Notes under the pieces: model-generated
Seen by the model: the letters and a program-made list of their open reading frames with translations, nothing else
Told to the model about the DNA's origin: nothing
Database searches by the model: none
Origin: a virus
Direction: 5' to 3' (one strand)
DNA: 23,101 bases
Virus record (IMG/VR): IMGVR_UViG_3300046517_000893
Location: 1-23,101 of that record
Shown here: piece after piece, positions 14,596 to 22,056 of the stretch
Position numbering within the stretch: the first letter of the stretch is position 1
Layout: each line of letters begins with the position of its first letter
Position numbers and translations under genes: made by a program

Positions 14596-15662
14596 CCCTG
14601 CCCCCGCGCCGGGATGATCAGCAGCTCGTCGCCATGCATGATCACGTGATCGAGGTTGTTCCGATCGGCGATCAGGCGCCACGCCGTCGCCGCGCCCAAC
14701 GTCTTGCGCGCGATCTGGTACAGCGACTCGCCTTCGCTCGGCCTATACAGCTGCTTGGCGTCCGGCGCCGCGCGCTCGTCCATGTCGTCGCCGCCGGCGT
14801 TCGCCACCGACAGCAGCGAGCGCGAGTAGTAACGCATCGAGCGCGACCAATCCTCGAAGTCCAGCACGGACTCGGCGGTCAGGTACGCCAGATTCAGATC
14901 GCTACGCGCGCCGGCCAGCTCGTCGATCGTCGCGCGCGCCTGGATGCCCACCACGCGGAACTGCGTGGCGAGCTTGGGGAGCGTGTCGCTCGGCTTTTCG
15001 CCGGGCGCGATGTCGCGCAGGTCCAGCGTGTTGCCCAGATCGTTGCGCGCGCTCGTCGCGCCCACCACGATGTCCCCCACGTCGGACACCAACGTGCCGG
15101 TGACCACGCCGGCCGGCGCGCCGTCGTGCGTGGTCTGCAGTCCGGCCACGAGCAGGTCCACCTGATCGAACCGCTGCGGCGGCGTCTGCGGCCCCTGCGG
15201 CGAGCGATCGCGCGATACCAGCGTGTTGCCCGTCTCCACCGACACCTGGAACGAGTAGCGGATCAGCGCGTCGTGCACGTACTCGGGATCGAACTCGATG
15301 ATGATGCCCTCGAGCACCTGGCGCCGGTACTGGAACCGGATCGTGTTGCCGCGCTGCACCATCTCGTCGAAGCGCTTCAGCTCGGCCACCGCGTACCCGG
15401 GGAAGTTGTACCGATCGTCCCACTTGCCGCTCCACGTGAACGGCTTGCGGCGCGCGCCCAGGATCTGGTGCGACGGCCGGCGCGCACCGGGGTAGTCGGT
15501 GCGCACCGTGTGCTGCGACAGCCCGAGCGCCCAGGTGCCCTTGGGCGCGGCGCGGCCGCCGCCGCGCTTCGCGTTCACCGGGTCGCGATCGGACGTCCAC
15601 TCGAACCGCTCGCCCTCGCCGGACGACCGCAGTTCGGTGATGATGAACGTGCCACGTGCCAC
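14592..15662 (-). CDS. LysM-containing baseplate/tail protein
   Basis: This 356-aa protein has a C-terminal LysM domain at about residues 305-354 (SEGESLYQIARKTLG...WRLIADRNNL...GDELLIIPA). The N-terminal region carries TDYPGARRPSHQILG and FTWSGKWDDRY, followed by YSFQVSVETGNTL, a pattern seen in phage baseplate proteins that join tube and hub. In contractile tails LysM proteins usually act as structural glue in the baseplate rather than as lysins. The GTG start at 15662 is supported by GGGAGGG seven bases upstream, which overlaps the end of the tape-measure gene. Confidence 0.8.
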   Translation of the reverse strand: MARGTFIITELRSSGEGERFEWTSDRDPVNAKRGGGRAAPKGTWALGLSQHTVRTDYPGARRPSHQILGARRKPFTWSGKWDDRYNFPGYAVAELKRFDEMVQRGNTIRFQYRRQVLEGIIIEFDPEYVHDALIRYSFQVSVETGNTLVSRDRSPQGPQTPPQRFDQVDLLVAGLQTTHDGAPAGVVTGTLVSDVGDIVVGATSARNDLGNTLDLRDIAPGEKPSDTLPKLATQFRVVGIQARATIDELAGARSDLNLAYLTAESVLDFEDWSRSMRYYSRSLLSVANAGGDDMDERAAPDAKQLYRPSEGESLYQIARKTLGAATAWRLIADRNNLDHVIMHGDELLIIPARGQG

Positions 15663-15665
15663 GGC

Positions 15666-17567
15666 CTAGCCCTCCCTGAGCGCGTTCATGGCGCTGCTCG
15701 GGTTGCGCGCGGCGTCGCGGAACGACTCGATCGCCTGGAACACGAACCGATCCGGATCGTCGGACTTCACCTCGATGCGCTGGATCGTCACGTTCACCTT
15801 CGCGCCCTTCGCCATCTTGTCCGTGTTGGAGAGCTTGCCGGTGGGATCGTCGGTGTACTTCTTCAGGATGTCGAGAACGTGCTGCGGATCCAGGTAGCCG
15901 TACCCGCCGCTGTTCAGGCTCTTGACCACCTCCTCGAGAATGGCCTCCTGCGCGCGGTTCACGTTCAGCGTGTCCTTCTGGTAGGACGTCAGCTTGTCCA
16001 CGCCGTTCAGATAGTCGCCCTGGGTGATCGCCTGGCTGTTGCCGGCGAGCTGCCCCAGGTGGCTGATCTTGTCCTGCAGATCGCCGATCATCTGCTGGTA
16101 GGCGTCGGACGTTTCGCTCAGATTGGACTTCAGGTCCAATCCGTACTTGGATCCGAGATCCTGCAGCCCGGCGCTGTCACCGCTGCCGATGTAGTTTTGG
16201 AACTTCTGGAACCCGCCCTGGGGCGCCTGGAACTGCGTGAGCAGGCTCAGCTGCTGCTTGTACAGATCGAGCTGCCCCTGCTGGATCGTCGCTGCCGACG
16301 TCTCAGCCACGCCGCTCATGCCGCCCTTGCCGCGCGCGCGATCGGCCGCCGCGTTCACCGCGTTGTCCCAGGCGTCCATCGCGTCACTGACGGCCTGTTG
16401 CTTCTGCTGGATGCGATCGGCTGCCCAGTCGAAAGACCCCGTCAGCTTCTTGATCTCGGTGATCATCGAATCCACCGCGGGGTTCAGCGCGTCGCCGATC
16501 ATGTACCCCACGCCGAACGCTGCGCCGAGCTGCGGCATGTTGCCGGCGATGCCGCCCAGGCCCTTCACGTCTGCGCCGAGTCCACCGGCGCCCTTGACGA
16601 GGCTGCCGAGCGTGCCGCCGAGCATGCCGGCGCCCTTCGCCGCCAGCCAGATCTCGCCCAGCTTGATCAGCAGATCCTTGTGCTGCACCAGGAACGAGAT
16701 CGCGTCCTTCACCATGCGGAATCCCTCCACCAGGCCCTCGCCCAGGGACTTCGCCATGCGCTCGATCTTGCCCTGATTCGCACTGATGTACTGATTCCAG
16801 TGCTGCACCTCGGCGGTGATTGCCTTGAACAGCGGCAATCCCACCTTGCCGAGGAGGATCTGCAGGTTGTCCTTCAGCGTGCTGGTCACTCCAGAGAAGG
16901 ACTCGCTGAACGCCTGGGTGGCATTCTTCATCGCCGGGCTGTTCAGCACCTTCTCGATCACGTCCATTCGGCCGTGGCCGGACAGCTTCTTGAACGCCTC
17001 CTCGGTCATGTTCGCCATGCCCAGGATCTGCTTGGCGAACAACATGCGGTTGTTCACGTTGCCCATCAGCATCTCGGAGATCTCGCGCGAGACGTAGCCC
17101 GTCTCCATCCCGAGCGCCTTCGCGGCCACGGTGCCCTGCTCGGCCATCGTGGTGAAGTCGTGCAGCCCACCGCCGGCCTGGAACGTCGCGACGGCCACCG
17201 CGTTGCCGAACTCCATCACGTCCTGCGTGGTGACGGGCGTCAGTTGGCTGAACTTCTGGAACTCGTTGTACAGCCGATCCGCGTTCGCGGTTGCCATCTC
17301 CCAGCTGCCGCCGCGGTTGCCCTGCAGCATCGTCGACAGCCCGATCTTGGCGTTCTGCACCTCCTCGTTGAACCCGATCAGCGCTTTCTCGGCCTCGTGG
17401 ATGCCGAACGCCCCGACGATCATCGCCCCGACGTGGCCGATCGTCGAACCCAGCCCACCCGTGGCGTGCGATGCCCCCTCGGCCGCGTCCTCGATCCCCT
17501 TCAGGCCCTTGCTCGCCTTGTCATCGAGCAGGTACCTCAGGCGGATGTCATACGTGGTGGTGGGCAT
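15666..17567 (-). CDS. Tail tape measure protein
   Basis: This 633-aa protein follows the two-product chaperone gene, the standard place for the tape measure. It is largely helical, with an N-terminal hydrophobic Gly/Ala segment (about 38-57) and a second long Gly-rich hydrophobic stretch (about 305-360). Gln-rich helices and a polar C-terminus follow. The N-terminal half contains NEEVQNAKIGLSTMLQGN and QILGMANMTEEAFKKLS, typical of Mu- and lambdoid-type tape measures. No peptidase or lysozyme domain is visible. At the usual ~1.5 angstrom per residue the tail would be near 95 nm. AGGACGAG precedes the ATG and overlaps the stop of the frameshifted ORF. Confidence 0.85.
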   Translation of the reverse strand: MPTTTYDIRLRYLLDDKASKGLKGIEDAAEGASHATGGLGSTIGHVGAMIVGAFGIHEAEKALIGFNEEVQNAKIGLSTMLQGNRGGSWEMATANADRLYNEFQKFSQLTPVTTQDVMEFGNAVAVATFQAGGGLHDFTTMAEQGTVAAKALGMETGYVSREISEMLMGNVNNRMLFAKQILGMANMTEEAFKKLSGHGRMDVIEKVLNSPAMKNATQAFSESFSGVTSTLKDNLQILLGKVGLPLFKAITAEVQHWNQYISANQGKIERMAKSLGEGLVEGFRMVKDAISFLVQHKDLLIKLGEIWLAAKGAGMLGGTLGSLVKGAGGLGADVKGLGGIAGNMPQLGAAFGVGYMIGDALNPAVDSMITEIKKLTGSFDWAADRIQQKQQAVSDAMDAWDNAVNAAADRARGKGGMSGVAETSAATIQQGQLDLYKQQLSLLTQFQAPQGGFQKFQNYIGSGDSAGLQDLGSKYGLDLKSNLSETSDAYQQMIGDLQDKISHLGQLAGNSQAITQGDYLNGVDKLTSYQKDTLNVNRAQEAILEEVVKSLNSGGYGYLDPQHVLDILKKYTDDPTGKLSNTDKMAKGAKVNVTIQRIEVKSDDPDRFVFQAIESFRDAARNPSSAMNALREG

Positions 17568-17573
17568 CTCGTC

Positions 17574-18151
17574 CTAGTCGGGTTCGGGTGGTGCGGTCAC
17601 CTGTTCGTTGTGTCGCTCGATCAACTCGTCGGTCTCGTCCATCAGCAGGAACCGCTCCATCTTGGTCAGCCTCAGGAAGTCGTCCCAGGTTCCGACGTTC
17701 ACGTGGTGCCAGGCCAGGCGCGCGTAGGAGCGCGCGAGCGCCCGCTTCACTTCCCAGTAGCGGCCGCCTGCGGCAAGGGGGCGGGCGTCAGCAGCTGCGC
17801 CCCCTTCAGGCACTTTCCCAGCTCGTCCTCCGGGATCCCGTTCATGTCGGCGTAGTACCGCGCGAGCACCGTCCAGATGCGGACGCCCCACGTCTCGCGG
17901 ATCTCGAGCAGCTTGGGATCATCGGCGCCCACGATCGGCTGATCGTCGATCGCGACGATCGACAGCAGGATCGCCTCGCGGTGCTCGTGCCGCAGCGCGA
18001 TCACCGCCGAACGCTTCGCCTCCTGGGACATCACCTGATCGGCGGACAGCGCTGCGATGATCTCGTCACCGCCGCGCAGCTCGCGGATCGTCACGCTCTT
18101 GCACTCGAGGCCCTTGGGCACCGAGTACCTCTTGGAAATCGTCTCCGACAT
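17574..18151 (-). CDS. Tail assembly chaperone G-T fusion (programmed -1 frameshift product)
   Basis: Ribosomes slipping back one base at GGGAAAG (17819-17813) leave the 134-aa frame after codon 113 and continue from GTG at 17813 to the stop at 17576-17574. The product is about 192 aa: 113 shared residues plus a 79-residue T part (VPEGGAAADARPLAAGGRYW onward). The T part is helical, with WDDFLRLTKMERFLLMDETDELIERH. In lambda-type systems G and G-T coat the tape measure during tube assembly in a set ratio. The downstream frame has no good start of its own, and the tape measure follows seven bases after the T stop. Confidence 0.85.
17747..18151 (-). CDS. Tail assembly chaperone, unshifted G product
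   Basis: This 134-aa protein starts MSETISKRYSVPKGLECKSV and contains TIRELRGGDEIIAAL and a central helical domain. This is the profile of tail-assembly chaperones encoded between tube and tape measure (lambda gpG, Mu gp41). Termination after the slippery site adds a 21-residue Pro/Ala-rich tail instead of the T domain. AGGAG lies eight bases before the ATG. The G form is expected to be in large excess over G-T. Confidence 0.82.
   Translation of the reverse strand: MSETISKRYSVPKGLECKSVTIRELRGGDEIIAALSADQVMSQEAKRSAVIALRHEHREAILLSIVAIDDQPIVGADDPKLLEIRETWGVRIWTVLARYYADMNGIPEDELGKCLKGAQLLTPAPLPQAAATGK
17775..17819 (-). promoter_or_regulatory. -1 ribosomal frameshift signal (GGGAAAG plus stem-loop)
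   Basis: The heptamer G GGA AAG occupies 17819-17813 in the frame of the G product (codons 112-113), identical to the lambda G/T slippery sequence. Six bases later an 8-bp perfect stem forms, AAGGGGGC (17806-17799) with GCCCCCTT (17782-17775), around a 16-base loop that holds the self-complementary GCAGCTGC. Such a stem could pause ribosomes and raise slippage. Confidence 0.88.
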
Positions 18152-18181
18152 CGTGCTTGCTCCTGTGCTGGTTCACGAACA

Positions 18182-18202
18182 GCGGCGCCACCGCGGCGCC
18201 GC
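18182..18202 (-). repeat. Strong hairpin between tube and chaperone genes
   Basis: GCGGCGCC and GGCGCCGC form a perfect 8-bp stem with a 5-base loop in the 72-base gap after the tube gene. No T-run follows. It may be an attenuator or a 3'-end protector that lets tube mRNA exceed chaperone mRNA. The chaperone ribosome binding site lies beyond it and is not sequestered. Confidence 0.5.
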
Positions 18203-18223
18203 GACATCACGAGCGCGCCGCCG

Positions 18224-18670
18224 CTACGGCGCGTTGATCACCGTGCGCGTCTTGCAGCGGCCCTCGAACGTGGACGCCACGCGCTCCTTGCGGCCGCCAG
18301 CGCCGCGGTTGCTGACCTTCAGGAACACCTCCGGGTACACCTCGATCTTGGGGCGGTTGCCCGTCTCGCGGTACACGTAGGTGGCCGTGATGGTGATCTT
18401 GGGGTGCTGCTGCGACGCCTCCTCGAGCGTGGTGATCGTGGTCAGGAAGTCGATCACCTTGGAGTCCTGCTCGTCGCACTCGAAGTCCAGCGACCACCCG
18501 TGGTGCTGGATGTCGAGATCGGTCTGCGGCTCGCCGATGTAGTCGTCCTCCACCAGATCGGTGCGCGGCGTCGCCTTGAAGGACTTCACCTTGAAGAACG
18601 ACCCCGTTTGCAGCTGGCCGTTGACGGCAACCCGAAGGGTTACCTCTTGGCCTCTTTGCCTCGCGCTCAT
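18224..18670 (-). CDS. Tail tube protein
   Basis: This 148-aa, beta-rich protein lies directly after the sheath gene, the standard position of the contractile-tail tube. Recognisable segments are VTLRVAVNGQLQTGSFFKVK (10-29), PRTDLVEDDYIGEPQTDLDI and WSLDFECDEQ. The end, ITATYVYRETGNRPKIEVYP, matches XkdM-type tube proteins. Hexameric rings stack to form the rigid inner tube that is driven through the envelope. GGAG precedes the ATG. The 53-base spacer from the sheath contains a run of CAACC-type repeats. Confidence 0.82.
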   Translation of the reverse strand: MSARQRGQEVTLRVAVNGQLQTGSFFKVKSFKATPRTDLVEDDYIGEPQTDLDIQHHGWSLDFECDEQDSKVIDFLTTITTLEEASQQHPKITITATYVYRETGNRPKIEVYPEVFLKVSNRGAGGRKERVASTFEGRCKTRTVINAP

Positions 18671-18723
18671 GATTGCCTACTCCGGGTTGCTGGTTGCGGT
18701 TGGGGTTGCTCTGGGGTGGTGTC

Positions 18724-20202
18724 CTAGGCGGCCTGCTCGGTGATCGTCACGTCGGTGCCGATCTCCGTCTGCAGCACCAGGCTGTTCATGTGGCCGATCA
18801 GCTTCACGCGCCACAGCACCTGCTCGATGTTCTGCGCGCGCTGCGCGTCGGTGTTCACGCTCGCGCTGTCGATCGCGAAGTCCTCCACGATGCGGCCCTT
18901 GTTCCGCAGCTCGTTCGAGAACGCCACCAGCTCGCCGATCATGCTGGCGCGGTTCGCCGGCGTGTTCAGCGCCTTGACGTAGTGGCGCAGCCGATCGGCC
19001 GCGGACAGCTGCAGGTAGTCGGCGCTGCGCCGGCGCGTGATCTCCGTCTTGCCGGGGTTCAGGTCCGTGGTGACGCCCATGCGGAACCGGAACTCGCCGG
19101 GCAGGCGCTCGATCGCGCTGATGCCGGCGTTCTGCAGCCCGATCAGCTGCGAGCGCGTCAGGTTCGGGTTGTACAGGCGCTTGATGCCGGCGAGCAGCGG
19201 CGTCGCGTCCGCGGCGCCGGGGTGCACGTCCACCTCGAGCTGCGACAGGATCGACGCCATCCAGACGTGCGGCCCGGTCACCGTCTCGGTGCCGGTCACC
19301 GGATCGATCGTGTACGGCGCGTTGTAGCACCACACGATGCGATCGCTGCGCGTCGTGATCTGCGTGCCGATGTCGGTCACGTCGTCCGTGTCGGTGTTGG
19401 TCTCGTCGCTGCTCCACGTGAGGAACATGCGATCGGCGACGGTCGGCGCGAGCGCCACCAGGTACCCGTTGACAGTCGCCGGCGTCGGCGCCTTTTCCGG
19501 CACCAGCACGACACCCACGCCGGGCTCCACGGACATGTCCGACAGCGGCGTGTTGTAATCGGACGCCACGGCCGTGCCGTCCGCGCCGGTGGTGAGCGAC
19601 GCCGCCGCGCTGTTCACCGGGCGGCCGTCCGCCAGCTTGGTCGCCACGATCACGTTCGCGTCGTCGTCGCCGATCGTCGTCGCGAGGTTGTCCTGGCCGG
19701 TCTGCGTGTTCAGGTTCTCGTAGGTGTACGTCTTGCCGTCGTACGTCACCACCAGGTTGAAGTGGGTGGCGTCGGCGTCGGTCGCGTCCACCACCGCCAC
19801 CTGCACGTCGTTCCCCCACGCGCCCTTGCTCGTCGCGTCCACGCGCACGATCGCGGTGGGCACCGCGTTGGACAAGTTCTTGGTCGCGAGCGCCGCATCC
19901 GCGGGCACCACGCGACGCACCGAGATCGTGCCGAACTGCTTGTTCAGCAGCCCCTTCCACACCTCGCCCAGCAGCGTGCCGGGCGCACCCGGGCGCGCGC
20001 GGCCGCCGTAGATCTCGAGGAAGCGCCCCGACGTCGTGATCGTGATCGGCCGCTCGGGGCCGCGCACGCACTTGCCGACGAACCCGACCACGGACTGATC
20101 GATCCCGCGGATGAACCCCGGCGGGTTCTGCTCGCTGACGTACAGGCCGGGCAGCTTGCTGAACTCCGACGGATTGGTGGTGAAGTAGACATCGCTCGGC
20201 AT
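18724..20202 (-). CDS. Tail sheath protein
   Basis: This 492-aa protein starts with a short extended arm and LPGLYVSEQNPPGFIRGIDQ (17-36), as in many sheath proteins. VVGFVGKCVRGP, a nucleus including TSGRFLEIYGGR, and a variable middle domain (about 110-260) follow. The conserved C-terminal domain has GEFRFRMGVTTDLNPGKTEI and ends IGHMNSLVLQTEIGTDVTI. This C-terminal block and arm interlock neighbouring subunits. Its presence shows a contractile tail, i.e. a myovirus-type particle. GGAGGA precedes the ATG by five bases. Confidence 0.92.
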   Translation of the reverse strand: MPSDVYFTTNPSEFSKLPGLYVSEQNPPGFIRGIDQSVVGFVGKCVRGPERPITITTSGRFLEIYGGRARPGAPGTLLGEVWKGLLNKQFGTISVRRVVPADAALATKNLSNAVPTAIVRVDATSKGAWGNDVQVAVVDATDADATHFNLVVTYDGKTYTYENLNTQTGQDNLATTIGDDDANVIVATKLADGRPVNSAAASLTTGADGTAVASDYNTPLSDMSVEPGVGVVLVPEKAPTPATVNGYLVALAPTVADRMFLTWSSDETNTDTDDVTDIGTQITTRSDRIVWCYNAPYTIDPVTGTETVTGPHVWMASILSQLEVDVHPGAADATPLLAGIKRLYNPNLTRSQLIGLQNAGISAIERLPGEFRFRMGVTTDLNPGKTEITRRRSADYLQLSAADRLRHYVKALNTPANRASMIGELVAFSNELRNKGRIVEDFAIDSASVNTDAQRAQNIEQVLWRVKLIGHMNSLVLQTEIGTDVTITEQAA

Positions 20203-20213
20203 GGCGTCCTCCG

Positions 20214-20909
20214 TTACGGCAGCGGGGTGATGGTCCCGTCTTGGTTGATCCGCACCACCTCGACAGCGGGCGGCCCGAATGTATCAGCGTCGACTGACGC
20301 CGTCAGATCGTTGATGAGTCCGAGGCGCAGATCTTCCATCGTGTAGATCCCGGCCGTGGCGCTCGGCCCGGTCCCGAATCCGCTGCGGATCACCAGCGCC
20401 GGCACGCTGCCGGTGCACTCGATCAGGCCCTCGTGCTGGCGCTCGGTCCCCAGCGCCTCCACCCACGTGTCCTGATCCAGCTCGAACGTCGCCAGCCACG
20501 GCACCGCCGCGCAGTCGGTGACGTCCACCGCGATGATCCCTGCGCGCTCGTAGCCGTATTCATCGGTCTGCGCCATGAACACGTCCACGATCGCCTGCGA
20601 GAGATTGTCGCGCTTGCGCTCCGTGCCGGCGAGCACGCGGATCTGCACCGTGCCCTCGTGATCGCCCACGTAGAACACGCCGCGCGGCACCGGATGATCA
20701 ACGTCCGCGGGGAGCTGTGCCACGTCCTCGGCCTGGCCGGGATCCCAGTCGTACTTGATCGGCCCAGCCCAGGTGATCCCGACGCACGGCAGCACCTGCG
20801 TGACGTTGTCTTGCGCGGTGCCGGCGGTGATCTTGCCGGCCAGCTCGGGGATCGCGGCCGCCAGCAGGTCGCGCAGGTGCTCGAGCGCGCAGATCCGCAC
20901 GACGGACAT
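20214..20909 (-). CDS. Probable tail terminator / neck protein
   Basis: This 231-aa alpha/beta protein is encoded between the gp10-like protein and the sheath, where tail terminator proteins lie. It has an N-terminal helix (VRICALEHLRDLLAAAIPEL), then beta strands with VQIRVLAGTERKRDNLSQAIVDVF, a strand-helix arrangement found in tail-completion folds. The C-terminal region contains LALVIRSGFGT-like hydrophobic strands and an acidic end. It is longer than many terminators (about 130-160 aa). Its ATG overlaps the preceding stop as TGATG. The call rests mainly on order. Confidence 0.5.
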   Translation of the reverse strand: MSVVRICALEHLRDLLAAAIPELAGKITAGTAQDNVTQVLPCVGITWAGPIKYDWDPGQAEDVAQLPADVDHPVPRGVFYVGDHEGTVQIRVLAGTERKRDNLSQAIVDVFMAQTDEYGYERAGIIAVDVTDCAAVPWLATFELDQDTWVEALGTERQHEGLIECTGSVPALVIRSGFGTGPSATAGIYTMEDLRLGLINDLTASVDADTFGPPAVEVVRINQDGTITPLP

Positions 20910-21544
20910 CAGCCACCCCCCGCGGCGTCGCCGCCGCCCTGGCCGGACTCGCGCTCGAGCGCGCGATCAACCTCGCGCTGCACCACCGCGAGCAGCTCGT
21001 CCAGGCTGCCCTTCACAAAGTAGGTCGGCTTCTGCCCCTCGCGCTCGAGCTTCTTAACGATACCCCACGCGATGCCGGCGATCTCAGGATCGAGGCCCAC
21101 GCCCTTGTCCGCGAGCAGCCCGTGCACCGCCACCGTCCCCTTGCGCACCCGGCGCGCGCGGCCGCTCTTGGTGACCAGCCCGAGCGCCTGGCGGTGGCGC
21201 ACGCACCAGTCGTAGATCGCCATCCAGCCCTCGGGGCTCGTCTTGTGCGGGCGCGCGCCCAGCTCCACGATGCCGGCGTGCGGCGCCGTGTTGCGCAGCT
21301 CGGCGAGCACGCTCGCGCGGAACATGCGCGGCGTCGCGGCCCCCTTCAGCAGCGACTCGGCGCCGGGGATCACCTTCCACGTGTTCTTGAGCTGCCCCTG
21401 ATCGGTCGGCGTCTTGCGCACGATCAGCGCGCGGCCGCGATGCGCGCCGGCGAGCGCGCCCTGTGCCATCGCGCGGAACATGCGCTGATGCTTCTTGTGC
21501 AGCACCTTGCCGAGCTGGTTCGCGTTGACGCGGATCACGGCCAC
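20909..21544 (-). CDS. HK97 gp10-like tail completion protein
   Basis: This 211-aa protein shows the features of the HK97-gp10 family. The N-terminal helix precedes ALIVRKTPTDQGQLKNTWKV (40-59), where the TPxDxGxLxxxW pattern is typical. Then comes APHAGIVELGARPHKTSPEG (88-107) and a C-terminal helix ending in a Gly-rich tail. It acts at the head-tail interface or in tail completion. Start codon GTG at 21544 has GGAGGG six bases upstream; a second GTG at 21538 would give a GTGA overlap but has no such site. Confidence 0.78.
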   Translation of the reverse strand: MAVIRVNANQLGKVLHKKHQRMFRAMAQGALAGAHRGRALIVRKTPTDQGQLKNTWKVIPGAESLLKGAATPRMFRASVLAELRNTAPHAGIVELGARPHKTSPEGWMAIYDWCVRHRQALGLVTKSGRARRVRKGTVAVHGLLADKGVGLDPEIAGIAWGIVKKLEREGQKPTYFVKGSLDELLAVVQREVDRALERESGQGGGDAAGGG

Positions 21545-22035
21545 GGCTCGCCCTCCGCGCGTGTCAGGTACACCACCCAGCCCAGGGACTTCATGCGATC
21601 GCAGTACGGCGGCCGCGCGTGCGTGTACAGCACGCTGGGCTGCAGCTGGCCGTTCGCTTCGCCGATCGCGAGGAACTGCTGCTGATTCGCCGCGAGCGCG
21701 CCGCGCCCGGTCAGCTGCGATTCGGTGTACGTCAGCGACACCTCCTCGAGCATCACCTCACCGAGATCCTGCATACCGGCGGCGGCGAGGCGCCGCTGCA
21801 TCGCGCTCCACTCGAGCACGCGCGGCTGCGGCCGCAGCTCGGCCGCATCGTCGGTGTACGTGCCTTCGCCCGGCACGTCGCCGGTCCAGGTGCGGATCAC
21901 CCGGTACACGCGATACGCGCGCACCCCGAAGTCCGGGTACAGCGCATCGCGCAGGCCGTCGATCACGTCGGGCACCAGGTTGTCCACCAGGTTGTCCGAC
22001 ATGACCGCGGCGCCGGCGAGCACAGGGATCGGCAT
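21535..22035 (-). CDS. Hypothetical head-tail connector-region protein
   Basis: This 166-aa protein has a hydrophobic N-terminal helix (VDNLVPDVIDGLRDALYPDF), then VRAYRVYRVIRTWTGDVPGEGTYTDD and a beta-rich C-terminal part (VMLEEVSLTYTESQL...WVVYLTRAEG). It lies immediately before the gp10-like gene, so a stopper or connector role is plausible. I recognise no specific family. An alternative start at ATG 22002 would shorten it by 11 residues; neither start has a strong ribosome binding site at normal spacing. Confidence 0.55.
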   Translation of the reverse strand: MPIPVLAGAAVMSDNLVDNLVPDVIDGLRDALYPDFGVRAYRVYRVIRTWTGDVPGEGTYTDDAAELRPQPRVLEWSAMQRRLAAAGMQDLGEVMLEEVSLTYTESQLTGRGALAANQQQFLAIGEANGQLQPSVLYTHARPPYCDRMKSLGWVVYLTRAEGEPWP

Positions 22036-22056
22036 CGGGGTGCGCGCCTCGTCGCG

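Noticed and set aside
14634-17855. Plus-strand open frame of 1073 codons antisense to tape measure, LysM and hub genes
   Set aside because: It is His/Arg/Leu/Val-rich, a typical antisense reading of GC-rich genes, and it opposes three clearly recognised tail genes.
17574-17891. T-part of the chaperone as an independent gene starting at ATG 17891
   Set aside because: There is no ribosome binding site, the first ~25 residues are out-of-frame chaperone sequence, and a canonical slippery site lies exactly at the changeover.
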